A DNA stretch of 64,000 nucleotides. Origin: Psococerastis gibbosa (lineage: Eukaryota; Arthropoda; Insecta; Psocodea; Psocidae). The translations under genes were made by a program, and so were the position numbers. The DNA is taken from assembly GCA_963971405.1 (NCBI GenBank), contig OZ020487.1:45295039-45359038 (forward strand), given 5' to 3'. Of this stretch, positions 30,718-41,290 are shown one piece after another. Position 1 is the first letter of the stretch, and every line of letters starts with the position of its first letter. Below the pieces are notes generated by a model, which was given only the letters and a program-made list of their open reading frames with translations, was not told the origin of the DNA and did not search any database.

Positions 30718-32409
30718 AGTGTATGATACTTGATACTAGCCGACGGGAGGGGGAGAGGGGGAGGGGGTGCGGCTATGGAGGGGATTTGATTGGCTCGAAT
30801 AATGAATATCTAATTAGCTCTCAAACCAACTTAGAGTGGCCTTATCATAGTCTATTTTATTGACAGGCCCATCAATTTACATCAAATCTGCATAACTAGG
30901 TTAGGAATATTACTCCGCAGGGGTGGCAGCAGATACATTTTCCAGGGGGTAGTCTAACTTAAAAACTTTCCATTTATATTTTTATTTTTATATTTTTTTA
31001 TGTATCATATTATTTAATAATCCAAATTGTTTTAAGTTAATAGGTGGCCCCAGCATGGGTTACTCCTTTGGGGTCCCCCTACCACCAATTAATGTATTTT
31101 TTGATATTTTTGATACATTATTATATTTTTATAATTTACTATATTATATTATATTATACATCCGTGGCTTACTTACTTACGGTTGCTTCATGTAGAGCCC
31201 AATTAACCTTCTCTACGCCTCTAGGCAACCCCCTCCCCCCTCTATAGGCGCTCTGTCTATAGTCTTACTAGGTAAGGGGACTAACATTGCAACTGAGAAT
31301 TAATAATACTAAATACAAAGTGCATCATACTTTTGGTTATAGTATATTTTTAGTATACAGTTGTATTTAGTTTTGGCGGGAAAACTTTCTGTTTAAAATT
31401 AGAGTTTTGCATTGAAAAGCACATTTTTCAAGGTATTATGAAAAGTTTTGAAAAATTACATAATAAATTAACTATTTTTAAAAATTTGTGGGCCTTCAGG
31501 CAGCTCTGGGCCCTTAGACAGATGCCTACTATGCCTAGTTGGTAATCCGGCACTGGCTCCAGGTTGCACAGTTTAAATATTTCCGAATTTTTAAACTCCG
31601 CAGGGTGACAACCAATATATTGATTTCTACCTTCGGAAATACCTCGTTATTCGCATCAGTTGTTTGAGAGATGTTAACTGAAAATGCGCCCTTTCATTTG
31701 AAATTCAACGGAAATTCAATGGGTAACCCTTTTCTCTCAAGCATTTTGTAAGAATTCAATTCAACTTCAACCTTCATTAAGTAGGTTTAAAAGCATTAAA
31801 CGTGTGCTACACGTTGTACTGTATTAAATTTGCACTGTAATAAATTCGTAAGGTTTTATTTACTGTATGCTATTGTTCTCATATGACCTGTATAAGAAAG
31901 CATGTACGTGATTTAACAAAGGGTTAGTTGGACTTACATTGCGCGTTGTATTAACAGTCATTAGACATCGAACAATTTTTGTTTTCCTTTTCTTTCTTTG
32001 TTTTTAAAATATTAGGGACAACGTTTCAGGACTGGGTGCTACTCCGGTCTTAGACCTGAGATGGATGGACGGCTTAGTCCTGAGAAGGAATTGATGGTTT
32101 TTGGGCAATTGACTCATTGCTCTTGTATTCTACTCTGAATCACTGAGTAAATCCGATTCCCTTGAAAATTCGAACTACAGTTCTCCCGATTGAAATGCAA
32201 GCGTTCGAACCACATGTCCACGGCCCTCGCCAGAGTATACTAGTGTGAAGCTTCCACTTGAATTTCCCTTTTTCCCTAACTAATGGCAATCATACCGTGT
32301 CTAATATCTAATCATGGAGGGCTGGATTATGGGATCAGTATTCGGGAACATGACTATTGCTTCACATGTCTACCTTTAAGATAGGATAACAGTATCGGAG
32401 GAATCACAA
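30718..32409. other. No supportable gene
   Basis: GAGGGGGAGAGGGGGAGG low complexity near 30745. A short relative of the 3356 palindrome lies at 31035-31085. Near 32010-32240 is a decayed repeat with CAACGTTTCAGGACTGGGTG and TCGAACCACATGTCC, resembling the region 7190-7310. Confidence 0.4.
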
Positions 32410-32625
32410 ATGCGCTCTTTTTCCTCTTTCGGCCCTGCGCCTTTCTCTTCAGCTCTAGGTACGTTCGAGCTCCTGCGTTCTCCTTCACTTGATCCATATA
32501 TTCCTTCTTCGGCCTTCTTCTTTTAACCTTCCAATGTTCTCTCAATGATGGTATACACCAGATTTTCGTGTCTTAATAAATGTCCTACTGCTGTAGGTAT
32601 ATTCCAGTGCGTTGTTCTGAGACCA
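32410..32625 (-). mobile_element. LINE ORF2 C-terminal fragment with frameshift
   Basis: Leftward, WNIPTAVGHLLRHENLVYTI continues after a frameshift near 32525 into RRRPKKEYMDQVKENAGA and YLELKRKAQGRKR. These are the usual IGHVLRHE, GRPR and LAQNRE blocks at the end of an ORF2. It is 5' truncated. Confidence 0.7.
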
Positions 32626-33069
32626 TAGGGTCTGGGATAGATATACGGGCGAATTAATGGATTTTTTTTTGTAATTATACGTAAAGGATTAATGAGAGGG
32701 AAAGCCCTATCCAACTTGCCAACTATGAGGATTTCCCGAAAATTACACAAAATGGCGAACTATTTAATCGGTCCCGCGAGAGGCACTCCACCACATCTTG
32801 AAAATTGAAAAGGGCCAGAGCTAGAAGTGATTGGACGCGGGCCAAATATTCCTGAATCATTTTTCATTGGGGGAGGGGTGAGGGGTGACATGCCCTGCTA
32901 CTTATACCCCCATTGTTCTATGGCCCCCCATCTATATTTCCGCCCTCCATGTTGACAGCCTGTCAATATCAGCATTTTTTTTAATGCTTTTTCATTATGA
33001 AAGTTTAAAACTAGGCTATAATTGATTTTCTCTCATTATGGTTATGCTGAGGGGAATAGGAAGATTGAT

Positions 33070-33475
33070 TAAGCAGCAGTAGAATCCTGGATGATAGGCC
33101 ATGGTCTTTCTGAAATCAAACTTCCAAACGGTTCGTCAACATCTGCGGACAATATCTTCAGTGGAACTGCGTAGACGTCTAAGATAGTATCTAGGAGGCG
33201 TCATCCGGAAATCAGGTTGAGACAGCAGGGAGCCAATCAGGTACGAGGAAGACTCAGCTTCGAATACGTGCACATCCCCTTGCCAAAACAGTTACTGCTG
33301 AGTTCCTGAGATACAATCTTAGATATCTACACAGTTCCACTGAAGACGTCGACCGCAGATGCTGACAAAACGTTTGGAAGTATACGCTTCCAGAGCGACC
33401 ACACCTATCATCCCGGATTCTACTGCTTCATTACGTAACTCCGTCCGGCCGTGTAACCCTTTGTAATTATATATT
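33070..33475. mobile_element. Foldback element FB-D, full copy
   Basis: Inverted arms of about 130 bp: GCAGTAGAATCCTGGATGAT at the left, and the mirror ending ATCCCGGATTCTACTGC near 33426. A further 45 bp beyond the right arm (ACGTAACT, CCTTTGTAATTA) is shared with the copy at 39955, so the repeat extends past the palindrome. Both arms hold a CTGAAGA...AACGTTTGGAAG segment. Confidence 0.7.
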
Positions 33476-34620
33476 AAAATAGGAATTTTGTGCCATACGA
33501 AGGTTTTACTTGTGTACATTATGAGCAGAAATTAAGGGTGAGATTTAAAAATGTTTTCTGAACAACTTGAACCAAAGCCAGGGGCTAGTAAGAATTGACT
33601 AATTGTTCCATTCATTTTAGGCCTACATATTTCAATGGAGTTATCCCTTACTTACCTTCGCCAGGAAAAAAAATTCAGCCCCGTAAATTCTATTCTATGG
33701 CTTTGAATTGATTTAATTTTTATAAATGCTTGATTTTTTTCTAGCCAAAAGTTGAAGTAGCCTATAGTTCCTACGGACCATCATTCTGATGTCATTGTGG
33801 GTTTCAAAATTGTTATGCATTGATGCAGAAGCGTATAAAGCCCCCCCCCCCCTAGAAATGAGGAAGAAAATTGTCATGCAAAATTTGCCTAATCTAATAA
33901 TGTTTGGGTCACTATACCTATGGGTACTATAGTATAGTAGACTGTAAGCGGTTTAGAAATTGATAGTGAACATGAAATTGGGCGTGTCCCACCCCCTACT
34001 GAAAAAATGATATAAATAAGTATATAGCCTATAAATATATACAGTCCTGGCATAAGCTATTTTGATTTTTAAAAAAATTAATTCATCATTTTATGGATAC
34101 AAAAAAATTGTCTTAAAAATGCGATGCCCTTTTTGAAAAAACTAGCCTGCTCAAATCCAAAATATTTTCTATACTAGCCTACAAAATCTATATAATTCTC
34201 TTTATCGCGTTTTTTAAGGAATAATAATGTCAGGGTGAGAAAATGTAAATTTTCCGAGAGCTTGCATATTTTATGGAATTTTTATAAAAACATTTTCTTT
34301 TCTATGGGGTTGTAGAATATGGAATTAATTATGTCCCTCAAAACGGCTGTTTACCAAACATTTACATTGAAAACAATGTCGTAAAATCCGTTAGAACTAT
34401 TGCGTTGAACGGTTTGGGGGTTTTCAGCGGTAACTTGTGGCAGTAAATAGGCAATCGGACATTTTCTCAGTCCGTTGATTTTTAATTATAATCAAATTTT
34501 GCAAGTATCGTAGAGCCGTAAATAATGGTCTTTAAGTGGTAAACTTTTTTCCTCTAAATCTCTAAATTTTGATATATGGTAAGTGGCAGCAAAACTCGCC
34601 CTTATTGAAAGAAAGACAAT
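33476..34620. other. No supportable gene
   Basis: AT-rich single-copy-looking DNA. A C run is at 33841-33852. Confidence 0.4.
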
Positions 34621-34623
34621 ATA

Positions 34624-34875
34624 TGAAGACGACAGGGGAAAAATCGGTAAAGGTGATCAAAAGTTGATTTTTCAGAAATCGAATTTTAAAGTTGAAAGTA
34701 GCCGTTTCTTCCCATGAATACTGTTTTTTCCCCACGCCATTTGTGCATAACCTTATTTGTTTTTCTTCGGTTTTGTTAGGTATTCTAAAACTACATTAAA
34801 AACTGAACACGTTGCCACCATTATCTCACTTTGGACAAAAAGTGCACCTTTCCGGTTTTTCCCCCGACGTCTTCA
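34624..34875. mobile_element. Foldback element FB-H, copy 2
   Basis: 252 bp, TGAAGACGACAGGGGAAAAA to its near complement, flanked by TA on both sides as in Tc1/mariner-type MITEs. The centre shares TTTTTCTTCGGTTTTGTTAGG with copy 1 in inverted orientation. Confidence 0.75.
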
Positions 34876-34939
34876 TATTCTTTCTTTCTTCTTTCAAAAA
34901 TAGCCAGTTTTACACAATGTTGAGGAGTATTCCCATGAT

Positions 34940-35700
34940 CTCTAGCAAATCTACCTTCTTAAAAATGACATTGCGAAACAAGCAATCAAAACAAAAACAA
35001 GGCCCCTTCGTCAAAACAGGCATTAGGGACAACTGCTGGTGGATTGTTGATTGTTGATGAGTATTCCCACGCTCTAGCAAATCTACCTCTTTGCAAATAA
35101 TACTGCCAAACAAGCAATCAAAATAAAAACAAAGCCCCGCCATGAACACAGACATAAGGCGGCAATTCCACCGGCGAATTTACTTCATTAGTAATTTGAG
35201 ATTTTTTGTTTGTTTTGTTTTAAGAAGACTATTATGTAGATACTTAACTTATCTATTATAAACTAAGTTGTAATATGGTAGAGACTTATTAATGATGTCT
35301 GCTTAATTTATAATAGATAAGTTTAGTATTTACTTAAAACAAAACAAACAAAAAATCTCAAATCATAAATGAAGTAAATTCGCCGGTGGAATTGCCACCT
35401 TATTAGGGACAACTGGTGGCGGATTGTACCGTCAATCGGGGAACTTACGAATAACATTAACTCAATCGTCATTTGTCCGTATTTTTGTTTTCCATCACAA
35501 TGATTTTCAGCCAAATAGCCAACTTCACGCATTGTTGTTGACTTTCCCACGCTCTAGCATATCTACCTCTTTGCAAATAATACTGCGAAACAAGCAATCA
35601 AAACAAAAACAAGGCCCCGCCATGAAAACAGACATTAGGGACAACTGGTGGCGGATTGTACCGTCAATCGGGGAACTTGCGGCCAAACTTAACTCATCTG
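34940..35700. repeat. Local tandem repeat interrupted by FB-C
   Basis: Three units share TCTAGCAAATCTACCT, AACAAGCAATCAAAAC, AAGGCCCC and AGGGACAACTG (starting near 34945, 35060 and 35550). The second and third are closest. Antisense frames (FCFDCLF) recur in each unit, but no gene model is convincing. Confidence 0.6.
35156..35401. mobile_element. Foldback element FB-C with resolvable empty site
   Basis: 246-bp element with arms of about 40 bp (AAGGCGGCAATTCCACCGGC) and an AT-rich centre, flanked by AT on both sides (35154-35155, 35402-35403). It interrupts one unit of a local tandem repeat. The sister unit at 35630-35640 has the uninterrupted sequence GACATTAGGGACAACTGG, so the insertion point is read directly. 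Confidence 0.82.
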
Positions 35701-35925
35701 CCGCCTTCATCCATCACTCAGCCTCCCAGCTCAACCGACCTGTCTCTCTTGCTTGCCTGCTTCCTGATTACTTTCTTGTCCAAGACGTCGGCTTGAAACA
35801 ACGTCTTGTTACTTTATTCATGGGCGGCTTCGCCTTCAGAGTGGGAGTCAGGCAGGACATGACCCCTTTAAAAATGAAATGCCTATAAAGGTATAATAGA
35901 GCCAAGAAATTAGATCCATCACTGG
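35701..35925. other. Unexplained segment with open frame
   Basis: The plus-strand frame running from 35424 ends at 35888 (SLACLLPDYFLVQDVGLKQR). No match was recognised. It probably belongs to the tandem repeat to its left. Confidence 0.3.
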
Positions 35926-36165
35926 GAGCCGGCCGCCATACCGAATTGAATCCAGCGGAGCAGAGCAGTTTCAAAGATGCAGATAACTTGGTCTTGTGCA
36001 CAGTGCCGGTAGGGAAACATGGTAGGACTTGTCCTGGTCACCTCTGAACTAATCGTGTGACTTCACTGTGTTTCCCAAGTGGTTCGGAATCCACTATAAT
36101 CAGGAGGTCCACTGTCCTATGGGACCACACCGTGGCCTGGGACTATGTCCAACCATTCTACTAGA
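35926..36165 (+). mobile_element. 5S-rRNA-like SINE, short subfamily
   Basis: Head GCCGGCCGCCATACCGAATT, then GGTAGGGAAACATGGTAGGA. The body ends early after CAGGAGGTCCACTGTCCTAT and GTGGCCTGGGACT. Its partner is at 52788. Confidence 0.6.
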
Positions 36166-36169
36166 TCCA

Positions 36170-36750
36170 TCACTAGATATGTCCGTTAAAACATTCGCAC
36201 ACCAAAAAGCGCGAAAAAAACGTCTTATTCTGACCTAATGCTCGATTTAGAATAGAATACAATAGAAAATTACTTAATTGAACAAAAACATAAACAGCAT
36301 ACAGTATACTCCAATGCATTGCACTTGCACAATGATCCAAACAAGATTTCTTTTGACAGTAGAATTTAAACAATAATAAACAATAAATTCTATGTATTCT
36401 ATTCTAAATAATATGAGTGTTTATTTAGCAGCGTCGTCATTCTTAGTAGGCTAGTAGTAGTGGAGTGTAGAGTAATATCAACTCGACTAGGTGGTTGGTA
36501 GAATAGGGCCCGAAATTAAGTTACAACAGTTGAAGCATAGAAGTATAACATGTTCACAAAATAATATAGGATTATTTTCAATGCTATTAATTACATTATC
36601 TACGTAGATGTATTGTACATTACCATTGTTTCGGAATCGATTACGGCACAAAAATGCATGGGCGTATCCGATACTCAAGTCGAATCGATTCAATATACTC
36701 GATTATATTATTAACCCATGGCCTTGACCAATATATTGTCCTGGGGACTC
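36170..36750. other. No supportable gene
   Basis: AT-rich spacer between the 5S-like SINE and the (GAA)n-tailed element. Nothing was recognised. Confidence 0.4.
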
Positions 36751-36752
36751 TC

Positions 36753-37560
36753 GACCTTCTTCTTCTTCTTCTTCGAAGGCCCCTTCTATCGAAGATTCTA
36801 TCTATCATGGCCAATGTAAACACGTAGATACCGTAGTTTGGACTCCCCAAGGAAGTATGTAGAGTATCGAATGTACTTCGTCATGATGACTGTACTAGGG
36901 AATTGTAATGGAGTGGTTGCCTTCTGCATTCTTATGCCTTTGACTCTTCATTGAGTTCCTCCGCCATCTGCGCCCAACCCCAGGACAAAAGAGTGCCCTA
37001 GTAGTAATTGCTTATTTAGTGGCGGTAACTATTCGTCCCGTCACATAGTCATCCTCGGGCTACTAGACAAGCCTGCACCACCAGACTTGCTACCATACCC
37101 TCTGGTTGTGGCACTGCTTGGTCGGGGACTTATTCGTTATATTCGGAGCTAGCCACCTCATCTGGTGGCCTTTTCACTGCACGGCACCGGCGACCCCACT
37201 AGTAGCCTGCAGCTCAGCCCTAGTACACTCATGTTCTTCTTCTACCGCGGCTCTACAGCTCTTGATGAGACTTGGTCTGCTCAACAACACTCCTCCAGTC
37301 AACTCGGCTTTGTACAACGCTCCACCATCTACGGACTCCCAACTCGCGAAGGTCAGTTTCCAACTCATCCTTCCAGCGTTTTCGAGAACATCCCGACAGT
37401 CGTCTTCCTGTCATGCTTGCTTTGTACATCTTTTTTTGGAATGCTGTCGTCTGGCATTCTTACGACGCGTCCCAAGTTTCTTATGCGTTGCTCTTTTATG
37501 AACCGGACTATGTCTTCTCCGACTCTCCGTTGAGTATTGCGTCTATTTCGGCGATGTTTC
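36753..37560 (-). mobile_element. Probable 3' part of a non-LTR element with (GAA)n tail
   Basis: A GC-rich block (about 36920-37560) with open frames on both strands leads leftwards to GATAGAAGGGGCCTTC and a (GAA)n tail at about 36753-36772. The segment next to the tail recurs at 42455-42590 and about 7058-7140. I could not match the coding part to a precise block, so clade is unknown. Confidence 0.4.
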
Positions 37561-37974
37561 TTATATATAGATCCAACTTACATAATATATGCACTCAAGT
37601 TAAGTCACTGCTTAAGTCAATGCTTAAAAATGGATCCTAGAATATGAAGAGTTCAGAATGTCAGCAGAAAGATAAAACTCACCTGAAGTTAAAAATCCCA
37701 TTCTTCAACAAGAAAACTTAAATAACCCATATTACTCCCTCCCCCCTCCGTAATTAGATATCAATATAATGGGCGATGTCCGATAGAGAAGCGATTTCGG
37801 CATAGGGGAATGCTGATAAGGGGTGAGATGTTTTACAACCGCTGTGGCTCAGTCTCCCGCTGATTTTCCCACGGTGAGGAGCAACCCGCGGCAGAGCGCT
37901 CTGTCGGCGAAATCACGAACCGGTGAGTAATTACCCACAACACTATATTTTTTCCTCTATCGCTTGTTTGTTTC
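37561..37974. other. No supportable gene
   Basis: Contains ACAACCGCTGTGGCTCAGTC and CGAAATCACGAACCGG near 37840-37925, a tRNA-like look without a foldable cloverleaf. Confidence 0.35.
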
Positions 37975-38340
37975 TTTACCAACGCCTGCTTTCAGCATTT
38001 CAGCTTTAAGCAACCTTGTCAGCTTGGCGGGGGGAGTGAGTTTGCTTATTAACTTGAGGCACCCTAAGGGCAGGCTTTTTCATATCAGGGAGAAGGGGAG
38101 TTGACTGTCAGGGTGGATCTCCTGGTTATAGTGGATTCCGAACTACTTGGGGAATATAGAAAAGTCACACGATTAATTTGGAGGTGCTCAGGACTCGACA
38201 AGCACTCAGACTGACTGGTAGTCTCAGCGCGTTATCATGTCCCACCATGTCCCCCTTCCAACGCAATGCATACTACCAAGTTTTCTGCAGTTTTGCTCTG
38301 TTCAGGTGGATTCAACTTGGTATGGCCGTTGGCATTTTCT
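37975..38340 (-). mobile_element. 5S-rRNA-like SINE, copy 2
   Basis: Head GCCAACGGCCATACCAAGTT, then GAAGGGGGACATGGTGGGAC where 5S rRNA has its box C. The body has GGAATCCACTATAA and CAGTCAACTCCCC. The A-rich tail AGAAACAAACAAGCG lies near 37975. The best preserved head in the window. Confidence 0.68.
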
Positions 38341-38377
38341 ATTTAGTCTATCGTAATACTGTCATATTGTATACTCA

Positions 38378-39112
38378 GGACCTGTAGAGTAGTGGTACCG
38401 ACATTGACTTTTACTCGATAGGTATTTGGTTTGCCTCCCGCAGCTTGTTAAATTTTCCTGCTACGCATCGGAGGGCGTGTAAAGCAGATGCTCCCGGGTC
38501 TTTCTAGTAGTTATTTGAGTGCAAGAGGGGGCGGCATAGCAATAATAAGAAACCTATACGCAGAGGATAGTTCTACCGGTACCGACTCTAACTTTTACCC
38601 GAAAGGTTGATGGTTCGAGTCCCACACTTGCTACATTTTCAGGCCATACTTCGGAGAGCATATAAACAGGTTGCCCTGGCCTGCATAGTTGAGTGGAGAG
38701 AGGCTTTGTAATAATCCAAAACCTCTCTTATGACATGTAGGGTAGTGGTGCAGACGCCGACTTTCACCCGAAGGGTTGTTGGTTCGAGTACCTAACACAT
38801 TTGCTACATTTCCATGCCATGCTTTGAAGAGCATGTAAAACGGGTGGCCCGAGCCTACCTAGTTGAGTAGAAGAGAAGGCTTGGTAATAATACAAGAGCT
38901 CTCTCATGTAGGGGATAGTGGTACCAGTACAGACGCTGACTTTTATCCGAAAGGTTATTAGTTTGCATTTGCTACATTTTCTATCCATTTTTTGGAAAGC
39001 ACGTAAAACAGGTGGTACTAGAGACTTTCAAGGTGAGCTTAAGAGAGAGCTAGCTTTACAGTCCTAACTCTGCTAGGGTGGCTTAGTAATAGGACAATAA
39101 GTCATTGATTTG
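38378..39112 (+). mobile_element. Cluster of four SINE-T2 copies in tandem
   Basis: Four heads in a row on the plus strand: about 38380, 38560, 38740 and 38915. Each has a GTGGTACxGAC-like A-box region, TTGxTTCGAGT-like B box and GGxxxGCATxTAAA segment. Only the last has the full body and tail. This is either serial insertion or local duplication. Confidence 0.65.
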
Positions 39113-39289
39113 TATATTGTGTCTCGCGTGCGGGGGACCATACACATAGAATTCATAGATAGAAACCAATTTTTTTTTAATTATTTACAAATGGGTAAGC
39201 GGTAGGCTAGGGAAAAAAATGTATAGGTCTCTAAGCTATAGTATGTTGACCTAGTGCACCTAATTAACATTAATTGTGTATAATTTAAT

Positions 39290-39435
39290 AAGGCGGGGTT
39301 TCCACATACGTCAATGGTCAATGAGAAATATGAAATTGACGTTTTAGCATACATGAAAGACATACTAAAAATGTCTGCTACCACGTCAAAACCATATTTC
39401 TCATTGACCATTGACGTATGTGGAATCCCCGTCTT
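39290..39435. mobile_element. Foldback element FB-B, copy 2
   Basis: 146 bp. Arms are AAGGCGGGGTTTCCACATAC and its near complement, and the element is flanked by AT on both sides (39288-39289 and 39436-39437). It has the same centre as copy 1. Confidence 0.75.
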
Positions 39436-39840
39436 ATCTCTGAATCTAGGTGGTCAACTGCACTTCCCTTGATGTGAAATTTCATGAAGAAAAAAAAACA
39501 CAATTTTGGAACGTAAAGACTATAATGGCCATAAAGTAAAGATTGGACACCAATTGAATCGATCCAAATGTCAAAATCCTCCTGAACAGAAAATTCACAC
39601 CCCCTCCCCTTAGCGAACAACCTTCAAAATATCGATTTTTAGCCGGCGTCCCAGAATATAAACAATTTGCAAGTGCGGAAAGTAATCAAGACGGCTAAAG
39701 GAAACTTGTATAAGAAATGCTATAAAGTAACAAGCCTTCTCACAAGGAGCAACAAGTTTGCAAATTAAAACAATGCTAATAATTTTCCTCAAGAATTGTT
39801 TCAGTCTCATTCAAGTTGTTCAAGTAAAACTTTACAACTT
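39436..39840. other. No supportable gene
   Basis: Short antisense frames only. No element was recognised. Confidence 0.4.
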
Positions 39841-40330
39841 TTAGCACTTTTGTTGTGGCATTCTGAATTAATATGAACAATTTTTATGATTCTGTTGTGT
39901 TTAAATGGGCGTTTATAATGGAACTTGCTTCGATTGGATCTGACGTCATTGTTGAAGCAGTAGAATCCGGTATGATAGGCCGTGGTCGTTCTGAAAGCGT
40001 ACTTCCAAACGTTATGTCAACATCTGCGGTCGACATCTTCAGTGGAACTGCGTAGATCTCTAAGATTTTATCTCTGAGTCTCAGCAGTAACTGTTTGGGC
40101 AGGGGGATGTGCTCTGATATTTATTCCAAGCTGCGGGGGGGGGGGGGGGGGATTCTACTGATTCATCACGTAACTATGGCCGTAAAAGCCTTTGTAATTA
40201 CATTTTAGCACTTTTGTTGAGGCATTGGGATTTAATATGAACAATTGTTATGATTCTGTTTTGTTTAAATGGGCGTTTATAATAGAACTTGCTTGGATTG
40301 GATCTGACGTCATTGATTAAGTAGTAGAAT
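39841..40330. repeat. Segmental direct duplication containing FB-D
   Basis: TTAGCACTTTTGTTG to GGATCTGACGTCATTG occurs at 39841-39950 and again at 40203-40312, each time running into an FB-D copy. A unit of about 361 bp (flank plus FB-D) was therefore duplicated in tandem. Confidence 0.65.
39955..40200. mobile_element. FB-D, rearranged copy
   Basis: Left arm AGCAGTAGAATCCGGTATGA, deleted centre, a run of about 18 G, and the right end GATTCTACTGATTCATCACG. It is part of a larger segmental duplication with 40203-40440. Confidence 0.6.
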
Positions 40331-40436
40331 CCGGGATGATAGGCCGTGGTCGTTCTGAAAACGTGAGTTGCTACTGAGCCTCCGAGATACAATCTTAGAT
40401 GTCTACGCAGTTCCACTGAAGATGTCGATGAGGAGG
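40316..40436. mobile_element. FB-D, internally deleted copy
   Basis: Left arm TAGTAGAATCCGGGATGATA followed directly by the central CAATCTTAGATGTCTACGCA and CTGAAGATGTCGATGAGG. The right arm is lost. Confidence 0.55.
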
Positions 40437-40703
40437 AAACTCTTACAATATTTCATGATAAAAATTCTCCTTAATCCTCCATGTGTCTGCAACATGGGCA
40501 TTTCGGAGAATAAGATTTATTTATTTATTCAATGTTCATTAGAAGCAGACGTAAGTTTATTCAATCTCATTGTATTGTGCAGTCTTAATAAATAACTAAT
40601 ATCCACGCCCAGAACACTGGAGAAAAAAAACTTACCCTTTCCAATCCACGCATCAGAAGCTTTGTCTTCTTACTTTTCGGTGCAGACGGTAAGGCTCTGG
40701 AAC

Positions 40704-40922
40704 CGAAATTAGAGGATATGGAAAAAACTGGGATTGGCGGGATTCGAACCCACGATCTACTCCTAACCGGGGCGTCGTCTTAACCGCTGGACCACAAGCC
40801 CCGACCAATCCTCTACTTATGCTCAAATTGACATGATTCGTGTTGCTAGACAGGTTAGTACAACTACACAACTATCTAACCGAACAGGTCTGGAAGCTTA
40901 CTAACTTGCATAAAGGCAATGC
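40704..40922 (-). mobile_element. SINE-T1 copy f
   Basis: Complete 73-nt cloverleaf in complement at 40729-40801, with the 5' region to GGCAATGC at 40922. It is directly joined to the 3' end of copy g. Confidence 0.7.
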
Positions 40923-40929
40923 TTTATTC

Positions 40930-41098
40930 AATACATTGTAGTATTATATGGTATATATAACACTGACATTAAATTAACTTTGGTTCAAGAGGTAACCTCG
41001 TTATAACCGAAATTAGAGGATATGGAAAAACTGGGCTTGGCGGGATTCGAACCCACGATCTACGCCTAACCGGGGCGTCGTCTTAACCGCTGCACCAG
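40930..41098 (-). mobile_element. SINE-T1 copy g
   Basis: The 3' flank (ACCTCGTTATAACCGAAATT) and cloverleaf in complement are cut at the D arm (CGCTGCACCAGGA), where the plus-strand copy h begins. Confidence 0.7.
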
Positions 41099-41290
41099 GA
41101 TTTGGCGATTACTGGACTTGTCGGGGCTTGTGGACCAGCGGTTAAGACGACGCCCCAGTTAGGCGTAGATCGTGGGTTCGAATCCCGCCAAGCCCAGTTT
41201 TTTTTCCCATATCCTCTAATTTCGGTTATATCTAGGAGGTTACCTCTTGAAACAATGTTAATTTAATGTCAGTGTTATATACATATTAAC
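41099..41290 (+). mobile_element. SINE-T1 copy h
   Basis: 73-nt cloverleaf at 41124-41196 with acceptor GGGCTTG/CAAGCCC fully paired and anticodon loop CCAGTTA (AGT, Thr-like). With copy g it forms a palindrome of about 220 bp. Confidence 0.7.

Noticed and set aside
35424-35888. 154-codon plus-strand frame
   Set aside because: The first part is tandem repeat DNA whose sister units have stops. No domain was recognised.
36641-36850. Minus-strand frame rich in arginine
   Set aside because: It is a translation of the (GAA)n/(TTC)n tail region of a retroelement.
41124-41196. tRNA-Thr(AGT) gene
   Set aside because: The cloverleaf pairs well, but T33 is missing, other copies read GGT, and it is embedded in a dispersed SINE with constant flanks.
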